From: Nematopogon swammerdamellus
Taxonomy: Eukaryota > Arthropoda > Insecta > Lepidoptera > Adelidae
Reading direction: 5' to 3'
Assembly (NCBI GenBank): GCA_946902875.1
Contig: OX336340.1
Location: 9,529,566-9,593,565, forward strand
DNA length: 64,000 nt
The position numbers were made by a program, and so were the translations under genes. How positions within the stretch are numbered: the stretch's first letter is position 1; each line of letters starts with the position of its first letter. The notes below the pieces were generated by a model. It ran no database searches and was not told the DNA's origin. It saw nothing but the letters and a program-made list of their open reading frames with translations. Positions 36,901 to 41,480 of the stretch are shown here, in pieces.

Positions 36901-39900
36901 GCGTACTGGGCAGGGGATGCACCCTATTCAATCGACCTACCACGGATCAATCGACCTACCAACCGGTTCTGTAGGTCTTTTATTCACAGAACCGGGAAAA
37001 TGTGGAACGCACTCCCTGCCCATCTATTTCCTCCCAAGTACAGCCTGGGGTTTTTCAAAAGGGGCGTGAAAAGGCTCCTGTCAGGCCGGCATGACATTCG
37101 CAATCCCCGTGCATCACAGAATGTCCATGGGCATCGTTAGACACCTACTTGTAGGTGAAACGATGACAAAGTCGCGCTATCGATAAAAAAAAAAATGAGC
37201 CATGGAATGTGAGCATAATAGATGAAGTACTCACCGGCGCGGAAGACCTCGCCACATCCGTCACAGCGGGACGCGAACTGTGCGTCATAGCAGTTGCCGC
37301 AGTAGATCTTGTCGAGCTTGGATCCGAACTGCTTGTCCACCAGCGACACGCGGCACTTGGCGCAGAGGAAGCAAGCCTCGTGCCAGTGCTTCTCCTTGTA
37401 CGACAAATCCTGCGAGGAAAGCATTACCACTGTTAGGCAAAGATAACAAAAATCGCTTTGGTTGTCCCAAAAATCGCTTGACTTTGGTTCTCCCTTGTAA
37501 TAGGGAAAACTCTTTCCCACTAAGCGATCACTTATGTAAGAAGCGCCTAGACTTTCGCTTTTTACATTGTCTTAAAGAATTGGTTAGCATATTTAGTAAT
37601 GTTTTAGGAACAGGAGTCCAGTAATCGACCAAGACTTACTAAAAAAAGTCTACAAGAAACGACATCGAAAGGTGAACCCCAGCTGATTGAAAGTGGTTAT
37701 CCCAGAACAATTAGATGAAACAACTGACCGATGTGGCTAGGGAACTTTCTGAATCGGGGTGGATTTCGTTTAGGCAGACAGGAAGATGACAGCATCGATT
37801 AAATGAATAAATAGGGCGGAATTATTTGCTGAAAATGTAAACATCACGAGAGAAACTAATCCGTGGTACTATATTTAATCACAACCTATAGCTTGAAGAT
37901 ATTACCAAGTTTAATAACTTTACAAAACCAACTAGGCTAGAGATAAAAGTACGTAAGCCGCACCTGTAGGCAGGACGGAACCACACGACGCCGTAGTTTG
38001 TCAGTTTTACGTTTCGAAACAAGAAATAGTACTTGTCCCCACTAAAAGTATTTTTGGCTCGAGTTTGGGAGCCGCTAGAGATTAAGAATTTCAAGCGACC
38101 GAGCAATGTCGTAATGTTAATATGATGTTTATTTTGGACGATTACGAAATATCCGAGAGGACCAACAGTATATAAATCTTTACGTGAATCAACCGAACGG
38201 AGCGGATTATTTTCAAGGTTTCGTTCGTCTAAGATTCCTCGCAATGTTATTCGTCATAGTTTAAGCAACAGCACCCCTAGCTGTCTGAGAGAGAAGAAAT
38301 GTTAATGTTGTATCTAGGTAGTCATATTGTGTAGTAAACTAACATCAACTTATGTACATCAAAGATAAAATACTCAGAAAAGATCTTGGTGATTATGTGA
38401 CCTATTTGACACGCGTGGTTGTACATTTGAGTAAGCGATGACATTGAAAACAAGTTTAAAACAAACAGTTGAAGATCAACCAAGTCCATTAATGAGTTTG
38501 TTTGGACTCAGCAAACCTACGTGCATGAGCAATAATGAAGAAGTTAGGGCAAATGTGATGAGTATGAAAAATTACTTCAATCTTCAACTGACAAATGAAT
38601 GTGAGAAGTTAATGCTTATTAATTATCATGGCATATTTAAAGCTATTAATGCCAGAATTGATTCTACATACAAATAAAAGGCAATTAACAGTCTTAATAA
38701 ATTTGATATGTATATGACATAATAGTCATCATATCATAATACACGTTTGTTTTTATTTTCTTCGCCCGTTGCCAATAATTAAGGGTACATTTAAGAGCAT
38801 ATTGGCACCACAGAGTTTGGTCACACTAAATTAACTTTAAGACATTTTCAAGAAAATATACGAGACTCGCTAGTTAACGAGGCGAGGCAGCCCGTTAATC
38901 TTACGCTTGGTGTCTACGTACAGAAATAGCCGAAGCTCTAGAAAAATAACTTGAACCGTCAGAGGAAGACGTGACGATTAATTTTAATTCGTGTCATTAC
39001 TCCGACCCTAAAGAAAACATTCCCACGTCGACGCCGACCGATAGTAGAAATAAGATATCTCTTGACGCAACATCATCATCGAGAGTATTCGTATTGGAAC
39101 AGAGTGGTGACTTGAAACTATGAGTCTCCCATCGTAGTTGATGTTCTTTTTATTCAACCGACTTCAAAAAAAGGACTCAATTCGACTGTATTTTTTCTTG
39201 ACTGTCTGTTCTTGATTGTCTTACATAGTATCGTCAATATTAGTTCAACAATTTCAGATAGCTCAGAATTTTTTGAAAGACGAGAAATCGAGCACTAGAA
39301 TATAGCTTATACGATACGTTCGCTGGCCCCATTTCCAACGTCATATTCCCGTTGTGAAACAGGTGACGAAAGCTATCTCCGTGGCATATTTAACATTTTG
39401 CGAAGACGAACGAAATGGTATTTCAGTAGCGTCCAAATGCGAGTGTCAGCCGTGTTATGTTGGTGGGTTGGCACGGAGGCGAGTGTGTGCCGTGCGCACT
39501 CCACCAGTAGCGCCGCGCTCGTCACCGCGCACGCCAACAAGACACTTCGCTCGCATCCGACTCGGCAGACGTGTCCGTCCACGTGAGAATGAGACGTGCG
39601 ACATGTATGTATCTGGCGTTTAAAAATTTGCTAAAGAACGGATCCCTAACGGTTGCAAAAATATAATAAGTACTAGGGAATATAGGTAACAAACAAACCT
39701 CATATGTTAGCTGAGATTATTGGAAGCAAGGCAGAAATTGATGATGGAACACAAATTGACAGTTTTAATGTAACTTCTCTTATGAACAAATCCCGATGAA
39801 ATTCAATAATTAAGTACACATGCATGAAGACAATGACATTTTAAGGGAAGGATGATTTGGAGACTTCTAGAAATTCTAATAAGGGAGATAAATGAATGAA

Positions 39901-40930
39901 AGAGCAAATGCAACATAGTGACCTTGGAGTCAATGCCGATGATCTTGCTGCACTCCTCGCAGCCGTTGGCGAAGACGCTCTCGTAGCACTTGATGCAGTA
40001 GGGGTGTTCCTCGCGTAGCACATAGCGCTGTCCGGTGAGGGACTCGTCGCACTGCCAGCAGCAGAAGTGGCCGCTGTGCCAGTCCTTGTTCATCGCCTTC
40101 GTGTACTCGCCGCTGAAAATAAGCTGCAACGAGCGAAGACATCACGTCAACATTATACACGCATTAGAATTAAATACAAATAAAAGGACATAAACAAGTC
40201 GCATCCACAAACAAATTGAGATATGAAATATTGTTGCATATACATTTGATTCACTGTGAGATGATAACACCCACCTATTCTAAATTTAATGATACACCCA
40301 CCATTGTGGGTGCATCATTCAATTTTAATATGTTTCAGTTTGTGCGAAATCGAAATACGCGTACACAAAAGTTGCGAAAATTCGCGAGTGATCCAGGTGA
40401 ACTGGATCACTCGTACGTTCAAATATACGGTTGCTCCTATTCTATGTATACTCTATTCGCGTAAAGAGATGTAATTAATATAATCAGAAACTGAGTATTT
40501 AAAAAATGGCAAGTGTAAGCACCTAACTTTCTAACCTTAGATAAGTATGGGCATGTGCGGGTGGCCAAGTCGGGGGAATATACAGAAATAAAATACACCA
40601 TGGTGGCGCGACACGGTGTGCCCGGTAAGCAACTATACCGAATCAACACTTCATTTTGCGGCACTTATACGAAAACACCATTTTCAGAAAGTTCACATCC
40701 AGAGGAGACACGATATTGCTGCGCACTGGGTCGAGGAGTCGAGGGGAAGGTTTTGGCCACCGCTACACATACCCATCGGCGTTGTCGTTGGCGGTGGTCG
40801 TGTTGGTCTGCTCGACTTCGGTGACGGTGACCTCGCCATCCTTGGACTCTCTGCGCTTGGAGGTCTTCTTGACCTTCCTGGTCTTGCGCTCGGTGGTGGT
40901 GAATTGAACCTGCACGTCGACGTCGGCCAT
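4767..40930 (-). CDS. Lmpt: Four-and-a-half LIM domain protein (Limpet/FHL), six spliced exons
   Basis: Join, 5' to 3': 40930-40773, 40112-39923, 37409-37235, 6784-6615, 6137-5951, 4924-4767. The phases agree at every junction and give 345 residues. Residues 1-52 are a charged Thr/Lys-rich leader. Residues 65-95 are the trailing part of a LIM domain (C71, C74, C92, C95). Four complete LIM domains follow, with zinc ligands C104/C107/H126/C129 + C132/C135/C153/C156; C165/C168/H187/C190 + C193/C196/C214/C217; C226/C229/H246/C249 + C252/C255/C273/C276; C285/C288/H309/C312 + C315/C318/C336/C339. This is the vertebrate FHL layout with an N-terminal extension. FHL proteins are adaptor scaffolds at muscle Z-discs, adhesion sites and in the nucleus; that role is family knowledge. 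Longer isoforms with upstream exons are likely. Confidence 0.92.
4925..5950 (-). other. Limpet intron 5
   Basis: A 1.0-kb intron with donor GTTACT and acceptor TGTGCAG. It is AT-rich, and no repeat or nested gene was recognised. Confidence 0.75.
5951..6137 (-). CDS. Lmpt: Limpet exon 5 (LIM3 core and start of LIM4)
   Basis: The acceptor is TTCATTTTCAG; the frame enters at phase 0 (IITQGGVTYKNEPWHRECF). It encodes H246, C249, C252, C255, C273 and C276 of LIM3, and C285 and C288 of LIM4. It leaves at phase 1 on a G followed by donor GTTACT, which departs from consensus but is the only phase-compatible choice. Confidence 0.93.
6138..6614 (-). other. Limpet intron 4
   Basis: A 477-bp intron between donor GTACCG and acceptor TTTTCAG. 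Nothing else was recognised in it. Confidence 0.75.
6615..6784 (-). CDS. Lmpt: Limpet exon 4 (LIM2 core and start of LIM3)
   Basis: The acceptor is AACTTCAACAG. Two bases complete a glycine codon, then TKKMEYKTRQWHEKCFCC. It encodes H187, C190, C193, C196, C214 and C217 of LIM2, and C226 and C229 of LIM3. It ends ...CVKCNK at phase 0 before GTACCG. Because it enters at phase 1, it could also accept the orphan exon at 29247-29466. Confidence 0.93.
6785..7704 (-). other. 3' part of the 30-kb Limpet intron 3
   Basis: Intronic sequence with no recognised gene. Intron 3 spans 6785-37234; everything listed between these points lies inside it unless a nested gene proves real. Confidence 0.7.
7709..8293 (-). 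mobile_element. 5'-truncated CR1-like LINE copy, 3' end only
   Basis: Nearly collinear with 54100-54720, the 3' end of the full-length CR1-like LINE in this window. It shares the 3' terminal sequence after an A-rich tail (plus-strand T run 7709-7732), the CTGGGTGGCTCTG block and the CAGTTGGACCGGCGTGAAA block. An internal gap of roughly 55-60 bases relative to the longer copy follows GATAAAACAG (about 8089). The coding frame is broken, so this is a dead insertion. Confidence 0.85.
8340..8660 (-). repeat. Dispersed repeat, same family as 34230-34500
   Basis: Inverted relative to 34230-34500. The shared blocks cover the CAGGTGGATC/AACTCGGTGGAAAG region, TGAGAGGTGGCC, the TTAGTCRCCTTTTACGA block, and the terminal GTGTG(C/G)GGTCGGTACTT block. 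Shorter relatives sit at 25761-25850 and 32717-32820. It is widespread but I cannot name the element; a LINE or SINE 3' region is likely. Confidence 0.55.
8822..9648. repeat. 0.8-kb near-perfect palindrome (fold-back element)
   Basis: The arms 8822-9214 and 9237-9648 are reverse complements over about 390-400 bases with a short spacer (about 9215-9236). Matching blocks include TCGACGTGTCTTTCGTCGTC / GACGACGAAAGACACGTCGA, CAAGCCAGGTGAGTGATGCG and its complement, and TGATTGATCCTAATGTGTAA and its complement. The main differences are small indels in the poly-T/poly-A segment (8950-8962 vs 9503-9526). No ORF. It could be a fold-back transposon or an inverted duplication. Confidence 0.85.
9649..10289. 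other. Intronic, nothing recognised
   Basis: AT-rich intron sequence between the palindrome and the mariner element. One plus-strand ORF of 96 codons (9660-9950) shows no domain and is probably chance. Confidence 0.5.
10290..11922. mobile_element. Mariner-type element rearranged as an inverted duplication
   Basis: Flanked by TA on both sides (10288-10289 and 11923-11924). The ends CAGGGTGTCCCAGAAACCG / CGGTTTCTGGGACACCCTG continue as about 240-bp inverted repeats (10290-10527, 11685-11922). Transposase remnants occur twice and in opposite directions. Plus strand: WLQNDGYPAHYAREVRN (about 11203-11253) and, after an inserted repeat, SRSPDLNPLDIYHLGYLKEK (about 11568-11628); the NDG and SPDLNPLD blocks match the second and third catalytic acids of mariner transposases. 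Minus strand: the same SPDLNPLD region at about 11030-11095, running on to a C-terminal part ending near 10855. Stops and frameshifts make it inactive. Confidence 0.85.
11258..11530 (+). repeat. Repeat inserted into the mariner transposase remnant
   Basis: It interrupts the mariner reading frame in a T-rich spot. It begins near CGGTTTCCGTATCCCGTACG, has a CTGTCTGTCTGTCCGTCCGT-type run at about 11306-11342, and ends GAGTCCGACTCGCACTTGGC plus poly-T. Similar 'gttccgtaccggatacggaaccct' blocks occur at 47550-47575 and 50568-50592. I take it as a dispersed SINE or LINE 3' fragment of unassigned family. Confidence 0.6.
12450..12600 (-). repeat. Fragment of the 5S-like SINE body
   Basis: The blocks CAGTACGGTGGTACCAACCC, CCTACCACCTAGTAAGG and GGACCTACAGTTTTAC match the middle of the SINE copies at 50840-50925 and at the window start. 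The head and tail are missing. Confidence 0.6.
12601..12733 (-). repeat. tRNA-derived SINE head
   Basis: On the minus strand an A box (TGGCCGAGTGG, complement of 12711-12721) and a B box (GGTTCGAATCC, complement of 12667-12677) are correctly spaced for a tRNA. The acceptor and T stems do not pair well, so this is a tRNA-derived SINE or pseudogene, not a functional tRNA. The body runs towards 12601 and abuts the other SINE fragment. Confidence 0.65.
12734..13975. other. Intronic, nothing recognised
   Basis: AT-rich intron sequence with homopolymer runs. No gene and no clear repeat boundaries. Confidence 0.5.
13980..15100. mobile_element. Fold-back element with a tripled end module
   Basis: The left arm (about 13980-14250) is inverted at about 14860-15100, including GTCGCTGAGCGACACGAGAA and its complement, and the AGCCGGAAGGAAGCCATAGG block. 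Part of the module (AACGAGCCCAAATATGGTGG to CCATCATCAG) occurs a third time at 14736-14817, directly repeated with the 14859-14936 copy. The centre has a small palindrome at 14438-14478 (TGCGTCGCTACGCGACGCA). No transposase ORF. Confidence 0.75.
15101..15770. other. Intronic; GTC/GAC-rich short inverted stretch
   Basis: No gene recognised. The segments TCGTCAGTCGTCGTCGTCGC (15261-15280) and ATCGACGACGACGACGACGC (15311-15330) can pair with each other. The overlapping ORFs on both strands (15504-15812 and 15522-15773) show no domain. Confidence 0.45.
15771..16039. mobile_element. MITE, TA-flanked, CACGGTGTTGCA ends
   Basis: 269 bp with terminal inverted repeats CACGGTGTTGCA / TGCAACACCGTG, flanked by TA at 15769-15770 and 16040-16041. 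AT-rich interior without an ORF. The TA target fits a Tc1/mariner-type non-autonomous element. Confidence 0.8.
16042..16532. mobile_element. Second MITE abutting the first, ~50-bp inverted ends
   Basis: The ends TAAGGTCTTTCAAAATT and AATTTTGAAAGACCTTA continue through the GGGGGGTTCTGTATC / GATACAGAACCCCCCC blocks. TA lies on both sides (16040-16041, 16533-16534). About 491 bp, no ORF. Its left TA is also the right TA of the preceding MITE. Confidence 0.78.
16533..20057. other. Intronic stretch with degraded repeats
   Basis: No convincing gene. At about 16680-16920 there is a repeat remnant with a duplicated GAAAATTCATACCCTA block (16692 and 16789), a short inverted pair (GACGAACTTCAA / TTGAAGTTCGTC, 16830-16860) and an end resembling Helitron-like tails (GCGAAGCCGCGGAC). 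At about 18600-18690 another decayed tail reads GCGAAGCAAAGCC...AGCTAGT. The rest is AT-rich. Confidence 0.45.
19210..19480 (-). other. GC-rich block with an 84-codon ORF; possible exon or promoter
   Basis: A GC- and CpG-rich island in an AT-rich intron. The minus-strand ORF 19217-19471 starts MLLSRMKSASGD, then a run of six glycines and an Arg-rich stretch. No domain is recognised and no strong splice donor was found. It could be an alternative 5' exon of the LIM gene or chance coding in GC-rich DNA. Confidence 0.25.
20058..20270. mobile_element. MITE with ~75-bp inverted repeats, TA-flanked
   Basis: 213 bp, starting CAGTCCGCGCGCGAGCTCCG and ending with its complement CGGAGCTCGCGCGCGGACTG. 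The inverted match continues through GTTTGTGGAAATTAATTTAT and GAATTTGTATAGAATTTT with one or two differences. TA lies on both sides (20056-20057 and 20271-20272). Near-identical arms suggest a fairly recent insertion. Confidence 0.85.
20271..21154. other. Intronic, nothing recognised
   Basis: AT-rich intron sequence with no gene or clear repeat. Confidence 0.5.
21155..21470 (+). mobile_element. Lep1-type Helitron fragment (5' end)
   Basis: It begins TCTATACATATAATAAAATC, as Lep1-like Helitrons do, then the CGCGCATC(A/T)CGCAAAAACC and ACTGAACGGAATT(A/T)GACGA blocks that recur in the neighbouring copy at 21605. No 3' end is seen before the next insertion. Confidence 0.65.
21955..22735. repeat. 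Tandem array, ~65-85-bp unit, about 10-11 copies
   Basis: The recurrent unit contains GAAGAAAGTAAGTAACTAAG, then GGCGAGGCCGAAGGCCGAGC, then TGCGTTCAGGAAGAAGCTAA. The copies differ by small indels and substitutions. The same unit occurs in reverse orientation at 23395-24470, so the two arrays form a very large inverted repeat around 22740-23300. Confidence 0.85.
22800..23290 (+). pseudogene. Retroelement PD-(D/E)XK-like domain remnant
   Basis: The plus frame reads RLDGTRPDAITLV, PWTKGSYLMWDATCVLTLA, then an Ala/Glu-rich helix and KHNKYRNIIQ up to a TAA near 23063. A different frame resumes at TIGPWSSEAKSG and runs to RVSLAIQRGNAASALGTFE (about 23068-23220). This looks like the C-terminal domain of some LINE reverse transcriptases, with a restriction-enzyme-like pattern (RPD ... 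WDAT ... K). It is interrupted by a frameshift and stop. It sits exactly between the two opposed arrays of the Helitron-like element. The family name is uncertain. Confidence 0.6.
23304..24489 (+). repeat. Three tandem ~395-bp copies of the Helitron 3' module
   Basis: Each copy starts ATGAAATAAATAGATTGAGT (23304, about 23698 and about 24097) and ends in the Helitron-type tail CACGCGAGCGGAGCCGCGGG. Copies 2 and 3 differ at about one position (TTTACCTGAAC vs TTTACGTGAAC), copy 1 at many. Copy 1 ends GGGCAACAGCTAT; copies 2 and 3 end GGGCTCAGCTAG. Each copy holds four or five units of the reverse-oriented array. Confidence 0.88.
24490..25760. other. Intronic; short ATAC microsatellite
   Basis: AT-rich intron sequence without a gene. 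A (CATA)n run lies at about 25628-25662. The 94-codon minus-strand ORF (25281-25565) has no recognisable feature. Confidence 0.5.
25761..26259 (+). repeat. 5S-like SINE copy 1 of a dimer, split by a MITE
   Basis: Leading block GTGTGGGGTCGGTACTT...GACTAAGGGATAAGG (25768-25842), then the SINE head with an A box (CTAGCTCAG), a shortened 5S-like block (AGTACTTGGATGGGTGCCCG) and a B box (GTTCGGATTCCACG), then the body. The body is interrupted at 26070/26071-26233 and resumes with TTCAGTGTAGTCGGCG. It ends where the 5S-like block of the next copy begins, without its own 3' tail. Confidence 0.7.
26071..26233. mobile_element. MITE inserted in the SINE
   Basis: About 163 bp bounded by TGCGGGTCTACCGGCG and CGCCGCTGGTAGACCCGCA. 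It splits the SINE sequence TTTTCCGTCC...TTCAGTGTAG, which is continuous in the copies at 26475-26500, 32605-32625 and 50790-50815. The empty site is therefore known from the other copies. Confidence 0.75.
26260..26604 (+). repeat. 5S-like SINE copy 2 of the dimer
   Basis: It begins inside the head (GTCGGCCGACTGTTGTTAAG), with a well-preserved 5S-like block (TTAAGCAACCCTGAGCGCGG, CAGTACTTGGATGGGTGACC), then a B box, body, and the 3' end CACGGATGTAGGTGATATAG followed by GTGTCCATAAAAAAAAA. The A-box part is missing because copy 1 is joined directly upstream. Confidence 0.78.
26605..26904. other. Intronic, nothing recognised
   Basis: AT-rich intron sequence between the SINE dimer and the LINE tail. 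Confidence 0.5.
26905..27222 (+). pseudogene. LINE 3' fragment (reverse transcriptase C-terminus)
   Basis: The plus frame from about 26929 reads SARLWNQLPATLRTC, then YNIFKSRLGEHMF and a TAA near 27057. The pattern R-x-W-N-x-L-P ... F-K-x-R/L is the usual C-terminal end of jockey/CR1-group reverse transcriptases. A GTAT microsatellite (27093-27120) and a 3' end CCGTGTCAGTCTCCAT plus poly-A (27212-27221) follow. It is truncated at the 5' side. Confidence 0.65.
27223..29246. other. Intronic; long TG microsatellite
   Basis: No supported gene. A minus-strand ORF of 60 codons (27466-27648) looks protein-like but lacks support. There is a (TG)n at 27851-27898 and otherwise AT-rich DNA. Confidence 0.45.
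27851..27898. repeat. (TG)n microsatellite
   Basis: About 23 uninterrupted TG repeats, ending GTGCGTG. Confidence 0.95.
29247..29466 (-). CDS. Candidate alternative first coding exon inside Limpet intron 3
   Basis: The minus ORF starts MSADVLSEDLKSRLHL at 29466 in good context (ACAATGTCC) and runs as a charged soluble peptide to ...RCALKDQCLLGDPRNT. A donor GCAG|GTTCAT follows at 29247/29246 with one base over (phase 1). Downstream translation becomes AT-rich and unlike protein. Phase 1 matches exon 4 of the LIM gene (6784), giving ...VAG-TKKMEYK. GC-rich coding, the CpG-rich upstream block and the fitting phase favour a real exon from an internal promoter; a nested unrelated gene is the alternative. 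I do not recognise the peptide. Confidence 0.4.
29467..29640 (-). promoter_or_regulatory. CpG-rich block upstream of the candidate exon
   Basis: A sharp rise in GC and CpG density (CACGCGGCGCGCGGACTTG, GCGGCGCGGCGGGG) in an AT-rich intron, directly upstream of the 29466 ATG. It is consistent with a promoter or 5' UTR. No TATA box or initiator was assigned. Confidence 0.35.
29641..32477. other. Intronic; repeat tail with CTTT run
   Basis: No gene. At about 31690-31895 there is a 3'-tail-like repeat ending TACAATAAACGATTTCTTTC and (CTTT)n at 31875-31892. A short GC-rich patch lies at about 32290-32355. Confidence 0.45.
32478..32681 (-). repeat. 5S-like SINE, 3' half
   Basis: On the minus strand it ends in an A-rich tail (complement of 32478-32500), preceded by the 3' blocks seen at 26500-26590 and 50690-50810 (GACATCACGGATGTTGTAGG-type, GTGTAGCCGGCACGACCGAA). 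The head with the A, 5S-like and B elements is absent. Confidence 0.75.
32682..32716. repeat. 35-bp near-perfect palindrome
   Basis: CTAGGTGTGGTAGGGTT followed by AAACCCTACCACACCTAG. It is formed from the SINE block CCTACCACCTAGTAAGG meeting its own inverse, so it marks a head-to-head junction of two SINE fragments. Confidence 0.85.
32717..32820 (-). repeat. Short copy of the GTGTGGGGCCGGTAC repeat
   Basis: It contains the blocks CCCTTAGTCGACTTTTACGA, GGGGAGAGATGCAGTGGGGC and AAGTACCGGCCCCACACGGT, the inverse of 25768-25840 and 34232-34300. Confidence 0.65.
32821..34229. other. Intronic, nothing named
   Basis: No gene. The plus ORF 32842-33051 (FKISDENGLSRQRVTTVL...) is followed by two similar stretches, AAAAACGAATTTCAATGCAC (33021) and AAAAAAATCAATGCACATAA (33209), which suggests an old repeat. 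The rest is AT-rich. Confidence 0.4.
34230..34500 (+). repeat. Dispersed repeat, best copy in the window
   Basis: It starts CCGTGTGGGGCCGGTAAATT and runs through CTCTCCCCGTGCATGTCGTA, CACCTCTCACCTTGGCGCGG and CAGCACAACACCAATTACTC. The whole segment aligns inversely with 8340-8660. It has no ORF of note; family not assigned. Confidence 0.6.
34501..36573. other. Intronic, nothing recognised
   Basis: AT-rich DNA with a TA-rich stretch (34500-34560). The short ORFs have no recognisable domain. Confidence 0.5.
36574..37193 (+). pseudogene. CR1-like LINE 3' fragment, frameshifted
   Basis: The frame reads KLGVLNKVRRYFTPGQKLTL, then YKTQVRSCLEYCSHLWDGS and LDSIQRRAVRLVGDPVVA, closely paralleling the C-terminal part of the intact LINE protein at 54154-57102 (RKLGVLYRCRRFFTPVQL ... 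SIQRRAIRLIGDSVLT). After a short duplicated ATCGACCTACCA block (36938 and 36949) the frame shifts and continues as TGKMWNALPAHLFPPKYSLG to a stop near 37137. A poly-A (about 37182-37193) marks the 3' end, just short of LIM exon 3. It is a diverged relative, not a copy of the same subfamily. Confidence 0.82.
37235..37409 (-). CDS. Lmpt: Limpet exon 3 (LIM1 core and start of LIM2)
   Basis: The acceptor is TTCCTCGCAG; it enters at phase 0 (DLSYKEKHWHEACFLC). It encodes H126, C129, C132, C135, C153 and C156 of LIM1, and C165 and C168 of LIM2. It leaves at phase 1 on a G before a consensus donor GTGAGT. A LINE fragment ends only about 40 bp into the following intron. Confidence 0.93.
37410..39922 (-). 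other. Limpet intron 2
   Basis: A 2.5-kb intron. It holds a plus-strand ORF (38438-38677), a GC-richer patch at about 39440-39600, and a common moth-type repeat scrap (CAACCGACTTCAAAAAAAGG, near 39156). Confidence 0.6.
38438..38677 (+). CDS. Unrecognised 79-residue ORF in intron 2
   Basis: ATG-to-stop frame with plausible amino-acid make-up (MTLKTSLKQTVEDQPSPL ... LMLINYHGIFKAINARID). No domain, no splice signals assigned, and no repeat flanks seen. It may be a transposon remnant or chance. Confidence 0.2.
   Translation: MTLKTSLKQTVEDQPSPLMSLFGLSKPTCMSNNEEVRANVMSMKNYFNLQLTNECEKLMLINYHGIFKAINARIDSTYK
39923..40112 (-). CDS. Lmpt: Limpet exon 2 (partial LIM and start of LIM1)
   Basis: It starts after ATTTTCAG; one base completes the glycine codon from exon 1, then GEYTKAMNKDWHSGHFCCWQC. 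It encodes C71, C74, C92 and C95 of the incomplete LIM, and C104 and C107 of LIM1. It ends ...GIDSK at phase 0 before GTCACT. A second acceptor (CGTTGCAG) lies 11 nt upstream and would extend the exon to 40123 with LIFS in the LIM frame. Confidence 0.9.
40113..40772 (-). other. Limpet intron 1
   Basis: A 660-bp intron with donor GTATGT at 40772 and acceptor ATTTTCAG ending at 40113. It contains two copies of an 18-base block around 40285-40320 (ACACCCACC... and its inverse TGGGTG), which can form a small hairpin, and GATCCAGGTGAACTGGATC (40390-40408). Confidence 0.7.
40773..40930 (-). CDS. Lmpt: Limpet exon 1 (N-terminal leader)
   Basis: ATG at 40930 in context AGCATGGCC. It encodes 52 residues, MADVDVQVQFTTTERKTRKV then KKTSKRRESKDGE and a Thr/Asn-rich end. 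It leaves at phase 2 before GTATGT, which joins in frame to exon 2 at 40112. No zinc ligands are present. GC-rich codons contrast with the AT-rich introns. A weaker donor (GTGTAG) six bases on would give phase 0 and use the other acceptor of exon 2. Confidence 0.85.
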
Positions 40931-41480
40931 GCTGACCGTCGGTTAGTACGGACCGAGGATAGCGAGTGCGAGGGGAGCGGTATCACCGGACGCGGTCGCG
41001 ACCCGAATTCGAATGGCGAGCGGCTCGAAGTGAGATTCTGAGGAATTATTCCAGAATGTTGGGCGTGCAACCGGGCGGGCGGCTCCTGCCCCGTCACCCC
41101 ACCGCGCGCCGCCCCCCCTCCCCCCCCCCCCCCCCGTCCGCCCGCCTCCGCAGCAGTTTGGGATTTAAATTTGGAAGAGTTAAGGAGAGGGCAGGGCAGG
41201 TGCGCGGGATGCGGTGGGGTGGAGCGCCGAGAACGAGAGAACGCGCGCCCCGCCACCGACACGTTGCCGTCGCGCCCGCGCCGCTGCTACCGACCGCCGC
41301 TGCCGCCGCGCCGTGCGTCTTCCGCCGCGCCGCCGCTGCCGCTGATACCTCAAGCTGAGATTCTCCGTCGAGTTTTCTACACCTCGTTGAATCTTTGAAC
41401 GACTCCGTCACTGAACCGTTGAAGTCTGCCGCCCAACAACTGTGTCCGTCCGCCCGCGACCCCGCGCCGGGCGCCCCGAC
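40931..41480 (-). promoter_or_regulatory. Lmpt: CpG-rich promoter / 5' UTR of the short Limpet isoform
   Basis: About 550 bp of GC- and CpG-rich sequence directly upstream of the exon 1 ATG, including a C run of more than 20 bases at about 41112-41136 and repeated CCGCCGC/GCCGCCG blocks (41280-41340). Long ORFs occur on both strands here, as expected for stop-poor GC-rich DNA, so I do not call them genes. Promoter identity is inferred from position and composition. Confidence 0.5.

Noticed and set aside
40693..41411. Long ORFs (up to 189 codons) on both strands over the CpG-rich block
   Set aside because: They are frame shadows of GC-rich promoter DNA and of Limpet exon 1 (real frame starts at 40930); Pro/Arg/Gly-biased text without domains.
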